Positions 1 through 5,299 of a DNA stretch of 5,299 nt are shown here, piece by piece (position 1 is the stretch's first letter; each line of letters starts with the position of its first letter). Both the position numbers and the translations under genes were made by a program. The DNA comes from JANYJJ01 sp043749975 (GTDB lineage Bacteria > Pseudomonadota > Gammaproteobacteria > Burkholderiales > Burkholderiaceae_C): contig JAYVCL010000223.1 of assembly GCA_043749975.1 (NCBI GenBank), forward strand, positions 1 through 5,299. Reading direction: 5' to 3'. A model generated the notes under the pieces. It searched no databases and was not told the DNA's origin. It was given only the letters and a program-made list of their open reading frames with translations.

Positions 1-108
1 ATTGCGCACTCAGTGCGTTTCGACCCGGTGCGCAAGGAGGTGACCGGCTACAAGATGGACGCCACCGCGCATCACTATTTCGACAAGGTGGATTTGCCCA
101 CGAAGTGA
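1..108 (+). CDS. dppA: Dipeptide ABC transporter periplasmic binding protein, C-terminal end (partial)
   Basis: The frame is open from the window edge and ends at TGA 106-108, giving the last 35 residues of a protein that starts outside the window. The segment contains IAHSVRFDPVRKEVTGYKMD and ends FDKVDLPTK. This matches the typical C-terminus of family 5 extracellular solute-binding proteins, where E. coli DppA has a very similar 'VAHS...PVRKEV.GY...F..V' pattern (from memory of the family). Such proteins bind di- or oligopeptides in the periplasm and deliver them to the DppBC permease. The matching permease and ATPase genes lie on the same strand from 2209, which supports dppA over other members of the family. 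The stop codon is only 4 bases from the stop of the convergent PEP-CTERM gene, leaving no room for a dedicated terminator. The last 52 bases are repeated at 1032-1083. Substrate specificity cannot be judged from this tail. Confidence 0.85.
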   Translation: MAHSVRFDPVRKEVTGYKMDATAHHYFDKVDLPTK

Positions 109-112
109 CCCG

Positions 113-979
113 CTAGTGAGCACGGCGGCGGGCCGCAACGCCGACTGCCGCCAGTCCGAGCAGCATCAGCGCGTAGGTCGCGGGCTCGGGCACGGCCGCC
201 GTGATGCCCTCGAGCGAGAACGCGGCATTGAAGGGGCCTTGGTGGGTGATGTCGGTGCCGATGCGCAGCCAGTCCGGCGCCAGGGCGTCATTGCGTATCC
301 AAGTCTGCAGGTCTGGCGCGAAGGGCGTGCCGGGCGCCACGATCGGCTTCGGCGCCGAAAGCCACAGGAATTCACCGCTGCTCAAGAGCGCTTCCGGCCG
401 GAAGAAATAGTGATCGGCCGGAAGGTCGACGGGCACGGCAAAGGTCACGCTGATCTGAACTTCCCGTCCCGTGACCGCACCTTCGCCGCCGGTGAACACG
501 CCGGGCAGCGGATGGATGCCGTTGACCACCGAGTTGCTGGCCAAGAAGCTCGGATTCAGGGCGGAGACACTGAAGCTCAGCGAGGCGTTGGCCGAGTCCC
601 GGGTCGCAGAACCGATTTCGACATCCCCTGGCGATTTGTCCCTTACCGGCACCTTTCCCGAGGGAGGATTGGCCGAATCGCCTGGGAAGACATGATAGAA
701 CTCGATCTCCACTTGGCTGACGCTGGAAAGCGGTGCGCCCAGCGGGATCAGTCCGATGAAGGTTGCCTGGGTGAGCTGGGTCGCCTTGCCAAGGACGAAA
801 TCGTCGGCCGTTTCTGTTTGGATCGTTCCGCCGCTGGCCAGACGGGAGAGGGTCGCAATCCGGCCGTCCGGATTGCCGGTACTGAACTTGAAAGAGTCGG
901 CCCGTGCCGGCGTGGGGACCATCGCAAAGGCGCACAGTGCCGCAGCGCAGGCGAGAGAAGTCAGATGCAGAGTCTTCAT
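113..979 (-). CDS. PEP-CTERM sorting-domain exported protein, copy 1 (downstream paralogue)
   Basis: A 288-residue exported protein. Residues 1-27 form a signal peptide (MKT start, hydrophobic core, PARA cleavage site before D28). The C-terminus is a PEP-CTERM sorting signal: VPEP at 263-266, a hydrophobic helix at about 270-283, then RRR 284-286 and AH. In this family an exosortase in the inner membrane is thought to cleave near PEP and release or anchor the protein at the surface, often with exopolysaccharide. The mature part (about 235 residues, no cysteines) is not assigned to a known function. It carries motifs shared with its paralogue: TADDF 57-61, HVFPGDS with NPPSGKVP 96-111, GEGAVTG 165-171, GEFLWLSAPKPI 202-213 and DWLRIGTDI 236-244. 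The start at 979 is chosen because AGGAGG lies 6 bases upstream and the signal peptide starts there; a longer open frame to 1099 adds no sensible sequence. The stop is TAG 113-115. About 60% identical to the neighbour at 1089-1946. Confidence 0.9.
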   Translation of the reverse strand: MKTLHLTSLACAAALCAFAMVPTPARADSFKFSTGNPDGRIATLSRLASGGTIQTETADDFVLGKATQLTQATFIGLIPLGAPLSSVSQVEIEFYHVFPGDSANPPSGKVPVRDKSPGDVEIGSATRDSANASLSFSVSALNPSFLASNSVVNGIHPLPGVFTGGEGAVTGREVQISVTFAVPVDLPADHYFFRPEALLSSGEFLWLSAPKPIVAPGTPFAPDLQTWIRNDALAPDWLRIGTDITHQGPFNAAFSLEGITAAVPEPATYALMLLGLAAVGVAARRRAH

Positions 980-985
980 GAAATT

Positions 986-991
986 CCTCCT
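986..991 (-). promoter_or_regulatory. Shine-Dalgarno AGGAGG of PEP-CTERM copy 1
   Basis: The + strand reads CCTCCT, so the - strand reads AGGAGG, 6 bases before the ATG at 977-979. This perfect site fixes the start codon and rules out the longer open frame. The same site at the same spacing precedes the paralogue, as part of a conserved leader. Confidence 0.85.
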
Positions 992-1031
992 GGGGTGGAT
1001 GAATGAAGTGGCTATGCTCGCGACGCCCATA

Positions 1032-1083
1032 GGACGCCACCGCGCATCATTGTTTCGACAAGGTGGATTTGCCCGCCAAGTGA
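1032..1083 (+). pseudogene. Orphan duplicate of the dppA 3' end
   Basis: These 52 bases match positions 57-108, the end of dppA, at 48 positions by hand count. They still read in frame as DATAHHCFDKVDLPAK followed by TGA, against DATAHHYFDKVDLPTK in dppA. The differences are one silent change, Tyr to Cys, and Thr to Ala. Nothing upstream connects it to a start: homology to dppA stops at about 1032, where the leader of the first PEP-CTERM gene begins. It therefore cannot make a protein as part of DppA. It sits in the 109-base gap between the two PEP-CTERM genes, antisense to their transcription, with its stop 5 bases from the second gene's stop, copying the real dppA junction. I read it as the scar of a tandem duplication. 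Confidence 0.85.
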
Positions 1084-1088
1084 TCCGC

Positions 1089-1946
1089 TCAGTGAGCACG
1101 GCGACGGGCCGCCGCGCCGACTGCCACCAGTCCGAACAGCATCAGCGCGTAGGTTGCCGGTTCGGGCACAAGCGCCGCACTGCCGGCCAGCGAGAACGAG
1201 GCGTTGAACGGCCCCTGTGCGGTGATGTCGGTGCCCAGGCGCAACCAGTCGGGCGCGAGATTTTCGTTGCGTATCCAGCTTTGAAAATCCGGGCTGAACG
1301 GGCCGGTGCCACCGGTGATCGGCTTGGGCGCCGACAGCCACAAAAATTCGCCGCCCGAGACTTCGACCTGCGGGACGAAGAAGTAGTGGCCGGCCGGAAG
1401 ATCGAATGCGCTCGACAGCGTGATGTCGAAACGCACCTCCTGGCCTGTCACGGCACCTTCCCCGAGAGTGGTTTGCTTTGGCTTCGGGTTGATCCCGTTG
1501 AGCACCGAATTCGACGCGGTAAACGACGCGTTGAGTACCGTGGTCGCGAACGTGAGTTCCGAGGCGCCGGTGCTGCGCGACCCGAAGGCAACGTCCGACG
1601 GCGAGTTCAGGCGCGTGGGCACCCTGCCGCTGGGAGGATCCTTCGAATCGAGCGGAAAGACCCGGTATATCTCGAGCACGATGGGACCGATGCTCCCCGC
1701 AGTCAGCAGGCCGGTGAACGAAGCGCTCGAGATGCGGGTCTGGCTGGCGAGGATGAAGTCGTCAGCGGACTCGATCTCGATCTTGCCGGTGCTCGACGGG
1801 CGCGACGCGGATGCGAGCTTGCCGTCGGGGCTTCCGGTGCTGAACTCGAAGGCGGTAGAGGGAGCGGCCCGCGCCGGTGCGGCGGCCATGGTGAATGCGC
1901 ACAATGCTGCGGCGAAGGCGAGAGAGGTCGGGCGCAGAGTCTTCAT
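1089..1946 (-). CDS. PEP-CTERM sorting-domain exported protein, copy 2 (upstream paralogue)
   Basis: A 285-residue exported protein with the same plan as the gene at 113-979. Residues 1-27 are a signal peptide ending PARA. A cysteine-free mature domain of unassigned function follows, then VPEP at 260-263, a hydrophobic stretch at about 267-280, and RRRAH at the end. Shared motifs are SADDF 60-64, YRVFPLDS 94-101, PPSGRVP 104-110, GEGAVTG 162-168, GEFLWLSAPKPI 199-210 and DWLRLGTDI 233-241. The PEP-CTERM tail predicts processing by an exosortase encoded elsewhere; none is visible here. The start at 1946 is set by AGGAGG 6 bases upstream and by the signal peptide; an open frame to 2030 extends it without support. 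It is the first gene of the minus-strand pair and the only one next to a non-duplicated upstream region, so its promoter may drive both. Identity to the paralogue is about 60% overall and close to 90% in the last 25 residues (hand alignment). Confidence 0.9.
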   Translation of the reverse strand: MKTLRPTSLAFAAALCAFTMAAAPARAAPSTAFEFSTGSPDGKLASASRPSSTGKIEIESADDFILASQTRISSASFTGLLTAGSIGPIVLEIYRVFPLDSKDPPSGRVPTRLNSPSDVAFGSRSTGASELTFATTVLNASFTASNSVLNGINPKPKQTTLGEGAVTGQEVRFDITLSSAFDLPAGHYFFVPQVEVSGGEFLWLSAPKPITGGTGPFSPDFQSWIRNENLAPDWLRLGTDITAQGPFNASFSLAGSAALVPEPATYALMLFGLVAVGAAARRRAH

Positions 1947-1952
1947 GACGTT

Positions 1953-1958
1953 CCTCCT
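1953..1958 (-). promoter_or_regulatory. Shine-Dalgarno AGGAGG of PEP-CTERM copy 2
   Basis: The + strand CCTCCT gives AGGAGG on the coding strand, 6 bases before ATG 1944-1946. It fixes the start. The leader around it (CCCCAGGAGG and the GCGAGCATAGCCACT block upstream) is nearly the same in front of the other PEP-CTERM gene. Confidence 0.85.
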
Positions 1959-2194
1959 GGGGTGGACGAAGGCAGTGGCTATGCTCGCAACAATGCAAGG
2001 CATCGGCATGACAACGGTCATTGGCACCATCCCGTCAACGTCACGACATCACAACGTTAAAGAACCGGCACCAACGCTGGTTGAAATTCCTGGTGGAAAT
2101 ATTGCTCCCAGCTCGCAGTCGCCGAAATCCCCTGTTGTTGCCATGTGTTTCGGCAGCGCCGGGGCGCTCACGGGCTGTTTCAGATGGGCGCGCT

Positions 2195-2199
2195 GAGGG
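2195..2199 (+). promoter_or_regulatory. Probable ribosome binding site of dppB
   Basis: GAGGG ends 9 bases before the ATG at 2209. It is only a moderate Shine-Dalgarno match, but it is the only purine-rich element near this start, and the start gives the full-length DppB N-terminus. Confidence 0.5.
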
Positions 2200-2208
2200 T
2201 CGTCACCG

Positions 2209-3216
2209 ATGCTCGCCTTTCTTCTGAAGCGCCTGGGGCTTGTGCTGCCCACCTTCGTGGGCATCACGCTGCTGGTGTTCTCGCTGATCCGCCTGCTGCC
2301 CGGCGACCCGGTCGAAGCGCTGTCGGGCGAGCGTGGCATGGACGCCGAGCGCTACCAACGGCTGCTGCACCAGTTCGGGCTGGATCGGCCGCTGCCGGTG
2401 CAGTACCTCGACTACCTGTGGAGGGCCGTGCACGGCGACCTGGGCCTGTCCACCATCACGCACGAGCCGGTGTTCAAAGAGTTCATGACCCTGTTCCCGG
2501 CCACCATCGAACTGTCGGCCTGCGCCATGTTGATCGCCCTCGTGCTCGGCCTGCCCGCCGGCATCGTCGCGGCCGTCAAGCGCAACACCGTGTGGGACTA
2601 CTCGGTGATGGGCGCGTCGCTGACCGGCTATTCGATGCCCATTTTCTGGTGGGGCCTGCTGCTGATCCTGACCTTCTCGGTCAGCTTGGGCTGGACCCCG
2701 GTGTCGGGCCGCATCGCGATCCAGTTCGACATTGCGCCCGTCAGCGGTTTCATGCTGGTCGACTCGCTGCTGTCGGGCGAGCGCGGCGCGTTCAAGAGCG
2801 CGCTGTCGCACCTGGTCTTGCCGTCGATCGCGCTGGGCACGATTCCGCTGGCCGTCATCGCCCGCATGACGCGCAGTTCGATGCTCGAAGTGCTGCGTGA
2901 AGACTACGTGCGCACCGCGCGGGCCAAGGGTGCCTCAAACTTTCGCGTGGTGGGCATCCACGCGCTGCGCAACGCGCTGATCCCGGTCGTCACCACCATC
3001 GGCTTGCAGGTCGGCACCTTGCTGGCCGGCGCGATCCTGACCGAAACCATTTTCTCGTGGCCCGGTATCGGCAAGTGGCTGGTCGAGGCCATTCACCGCC
3101 GCGACTACCCGGCCGTGCAAGGCGGCATCCTGCTGTCGGCCACGGTGATCATCGCGGTGAACCTGATCGTCGATGTGTTGTACGGCGTCATCAATCCGCG
3201 GATTCGGCATGGTTGA
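2209..3216 (+). CDS. dppB: Dipeptide ABC transporter permease DppB
   Basis: A 335-residue inner-membrane permease, one half of the transmembrane channel of a dipeptide importer. It resembles E. coli DppB almost end to end, with the same length class. The start MLAFLLKRLGLVLPTFVGIT is the family N-terminus. TGYSMPIFWWG (139-149), RMTRSSMLEVL (219-229) and GLQVGTLLAGAILTETIFSW (265-284) are followed by PGIG, and NPRIRH stands near the end. Six hydrophobic segments are seen at about 10-30, 99-123, 136-160, 203-222, 258-282 and 305-328. The EAA loop that contacts the ATPases is at 231-259 (EDYVRTARAKG...HALRNALIP). It is the first gene of the dppBCDF block and overlaps dppC by 8 bases. Its partner binding protein is most likely the gene ending at 108, on the far side of the PEP-CTERM pair. 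DppB-like permeases can also carry heme precursors or other peptides, so the substrate is inferred. Confidence 0.95.
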   Translation: MLAFLLKRLGLVLPTFVGITLLVFSLIRLLPGDPVEALSGERGMDAERYQRLLHQFGLDRPLPVQYLDYLWRAVHGDLGLSTITHEPVFKEFMTLFPATIELSACAMLIALVLGLPAGIVAAVKRNTVWDYSVMGASLTGYSMPIFWWGLLLILTFSVSLGWTPVSGRIAIQFDIAPVSGFMLVDSLLSGERGAFKSALSHLVLPSIALGTIPLAVIARMTRSSMLEVLREDYVRTARAKGASNFRVVGIHALRNALIPVVTTIGLQVGTLLAGAILTETIFSWPGIGKWLVEAIHRRDYPAVQGGILLSATVIIAVNLIVDVLYGVINPRIRHG

Positions 3217-4095
3217 GGCCGCGCCGATCAGCGCCGCGCAGCCGTCTGCGACGGCCGAGTTGTGGCGCGACTTCCGCCGCAACCGGGGCGCCGTCATCGG
3301 CTTGGCTCTGGTCATCGCCCTGCTGTCGTTCGCGCTGCTGGCCGATGTGATCGCGCCGTATTCGCCGAGCGAGCAATACCGCGACGCCACGCTGAAGCCG
3401 CCGTCGCTGCAGCCCATCGGCGGACATCTGTTTTTGCTCGGCACCGACCCGGTCGGGCGAGACGTGTTGTCGCGGCTGATCCACGGCACGCGCCTGTCTC
3501 TGCTGATCGGCCTGGTGTCGGTCGGGCTGTCGATGTCGGGCGGCGTGCTGCTGGGGCTGCTGGCCGGATTTTTTCGCGGCGGCATCGAGTTCACGATCAT
3601 GCGACTGGTGGACATCATGCTGGCCCTGCCGAGCTTGTTGCTGGCGGTGGCGGTGGTCGCCATCCTCGGGCCGGGGCTGATGAACGCGATGTACGCGATC
3701 GCCGTGGTGATGCTGCCGCACTTCGTGCGCCTGACGCGCGCCGCAGTGATCGGCGAGATGGGCAAGGACTACGTGGCCGCGTCGCGCCTGAACGGTGCCA
3801 GCACCGCGCGGCTGATGTTCGACACCGTGCTGCCCAACTGCGCCGCGCCGCTGATCGTGCAGGCCACGCTGGGTTTTTCGGCGGCCATTCTGGATGCCGC
3901 GGCGCTCGGATTTTTGGGCCTCGGCGCGCAACCGCCGACGCCCGAATGGGGTTCGATGCTGGCCAGCGCGCTCGAGTTCATTCAGAGCGCCTGGTGGGTC
4001 GTCACCCTGCCGGGGCTGGCAATTTTGATTTCGGTGCTGGCCTTCAACCTGATGGGCGACGGGCTGCGTGATGCGCTCGACCCGAAGCTCAAGCG

Positions 4096-4099
<4 letters not shown>
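3209..4099 (+). CDS. dppC: Dipeptide ABC transporter permease DppC
   Basis: A 296-residue inner-membrane permease that pairs with DppB. A soluble N-terminal stretch contains LWRDFRRNRGAVIGL (18-32), typical of the OppC N-terminal domain, followed by a first membrane segment at about 28-48. The conserved LGTDPVGRDVLSRL is at 77-90 and VDIMLALPSLLL at 134-145. The EAA loop is at about 187-214 (DYVAASRLNGAS...LPNCAAP). ALGFLGLGAQPPTPEWG (232-248) and the ending LMGDGLRDALDPKLKR are almost the same as in E. coli DppC. The ATG at 3209 overlaps the dppB stop in ATGGTTGA. I chose it over an upstream in-frame ATG (3173) because it gives the normal family length and a normal overlap. No clear Shine-Dalgarno is seen, which fits translational coupling. 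The stop overlaps the dppD start. Confidence 0.95.
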
Positions 4100-5084
<985 letters not shown>

Positions 5085-5088
<4 letters not shown>

Positions 5089-5299
5089 ATTCAGCCTCGC
5101 TCGATGGCGTCACCGTGCTCGATGCCCAAGCGCTGGCGAAGCACTACCCGGTCAGCCGGGGATTCCTGAAACCCAAGGCCGTCGCGCGCGCGCTCGACGG
5201 CGTTTCGTTCACGCTGCAGGCCGGCAAGACGCTTGCCGTGGTGGGCGAATCGGGCTGCGGCAAGAGCACGCTGGCGCGGCAGCTCACGCTGATCGAAAC
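5085..5299 (+). CDS. dppF: Dipeptide ABC transporter ATP-binding protein DppF, N-terminal part (partial)
   Basis: The first 71 codons of the second ATPase; the rest lies beyond the window. After a short leader the protein reads LDAQALAKHYPVSRGFLKPK (12-31), then VARALDGVSFTL and Walker A GESGCGKS at 54-61. The HYPV.RG.....VRALDGVSF style is typical of DppF/OppF rather than DppD. The reading frame has no in-frame ATG before the conserved part. The GTG at 5085 is taken as the start because it overlaps the dppD stop as GTGA, matching the ATGA junction upstream; a GTG at 5115 is a less likely alternative. A GGGGCGG stretch a few bases upstream is a weak ribosome-binding candidate. The signature and Walker B motifs are not in the window. 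Confidence 0.9.

Larger units (their letters stand above)
57..1024. repeat. Tandem duplication unit, copy 1 (dppA tail + PEP-CTERM gene + leader)
   Basis: This unit begins inside dppA at GGACGCCACCGCGCATCA (57) and ends just upstream of the first PEP-CTERM gene at GCTATGCTCGCGAC (1011-1024). Copy 2 spans 1032-1991. Both ends of the unit are strongly conserved: about 90% identity by eye over the first 120 or so bases and in the ribosome-binding leader. The middle, which codes for the secreted domain, has diverged more. Boundaries are read by hand and may be off by a few bases. Confidence 0.75.
1032..1991. repeat. Tandem duplication unit, copy 2 (dppA tail + PEP-CTERM gene + leader)
   Basis: Direct repeat partner of 57-1024. 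It runs from the dppA remnant through the second PEP-CTERM gene to GCTATGCTCGCAAC (1978-1991). Beyond this point copy 2 continues into the divergent spacer before dppB, whereas copy 1 runs straight into the dppA remnant. That places the duplication joint at about 1025-1032. A one-base difference after the shared CAC codon makes the stop TAG in copy 1 and TGA in copy 2, so both proteins still end in the same histidine. Confidence 0.75.
1947..2208. other. Divergent spacer between PEP-CTERM copy 2 and dppB
   Basis: No gene is visible in these 262 bases. They should contain the promoter of the minus-strand pair and possibly one for dppB-F, because the binding-protein gene is about 2.1 kb away. 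The part nearest the PEP-CTERM gene is the conserved leader shared with the other copy. The middle (about 2030-2150) is poorer in GC than the flanking genes, as expected for promoter DNA. I found no convincing sigma-70 or sigma-54 element on either strand. A small inverted repeat (AGCGC/GCGCT, 2155-2168) lies 40 bases before dppB and lacks a U-run, so it is not called a terminator. Confidence 0.5.

Noticed and set aside
1020..1090. Insertion-sequence or transposon end as the cause of the duplication
   Set aside because: No terminal inverted repeats, transposase remnant or target-site duplication is visible at the joints. Only short microhomology is seen.
980..1099. N-terminal extension of PEP-CTERM copy 1 to 1099 (and of copy 2 to 2030)
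   Set aside because: The extension would precede an ideal signal peptide and bury a perfect AGGAGG at the correct spacing. In copy 1 it would also run through the antisense of the dppA remnant.
1989..2010. Possible sigma-54 site on the minus strand upstream of PEP-CTERM copy 2 (TGCCGATGCCTTGCA)
   Set aside because: PEP-CTERM genes in related bacteria can be sigma-54 dependent, and the TTGCA part fits. The -24 element lacks the GG at the required spacing, so it is not called.
2155..2168. Inverted repeat AGCGC-CGGG-GCGCT before dppB
   Set aside because: The stem is only 5 bp, there is no T-run after it, and such repeats are frequent by chance in GC-rich DNA. There is not enough to call a terminator or an operator.
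116..2196. Long open frames on the + strand opposite the PEP-CTERM genes (for example 116-1006, 756-2060, 1420-2196)
   Set aside because: They are rich in Arg, Gly and Ala, lack ribosome-binding sites and family features, and lie opposite genes with clear signal peptides, Shine-Dalgarno sites and sorting signals. They reflect GC-rich codon use on the other strand.
3173..3208. Upstream ATG (3173) as the dppC start
   Set aside because: It would add 12 residues unlike the family and overlap dppB by more than 40 bases. The ATG at 3209 gives the normal length and a typical short overlap.

Overview
This window is GC-rich and looks like the chromosome of a betaproteobacterium of the order Burkholderiales. 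The basis is codon use, very close resemblance to DppBCDF-type dipeptide ABC transporters, and a PEP-CTERM/exosortase-type protein pair ending in VPEPATYALML...RRRAH, a style common in that group. The assignment is from recognition, not from a search.

Layout. Positions 1-108 are the last 35 codons of a periplasmic dipeptide-binding protein (dppA-like, + strand). Four bases after its stop codon, on the opposite strand, lies the stop codon of a secreted PEP-CTERM protein gene (113-979, -). A second, paralogous PEP-CTERM gene follows in tandem (1089-1946, -). A 262-bp divergent spacer (1947-2208) leads to the rest of the transporter on the + strand: dppB (2209-3216), dppC (3209-4099), dppD (4096-5088) and the start of dppF (5085-5299, cut by the window edge). 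These four genes overlap by 8, 4 and 4 bases, so they form one translationally coupled operon.

The transporter genes together encode a complete-looking peptide importer: binding protein, two permeases and two ATPases. About 2.1 kb of oppositely oriented DNA encoding two exported, probably exosortase-processed proteins separates the binding-protein gene from its permeases.

The main unusual feature is how the pair arose. Between the two PEP-CTERM genes, at 1032-1083, sits a second copy of the last 52 bases of dppA, including an in-frame stop, with 48 of 52 bases identical by hand count. The repeat unit is therefore 'dppA 3' tail + PEP-CTERM gene + short leader' (57-1024 and 1032-1991). This marks a tandem duplication, or an allelic insertion, anchored in the dppA coding end. 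The two proteins are now only about 60% identical by hand alignment, while the non-coding dppA remnant and the unit ends have stayed about 90% identical. That mismatch deserves a second look. No RNA genes, CRISPR arrays or insertion sequences were seen.
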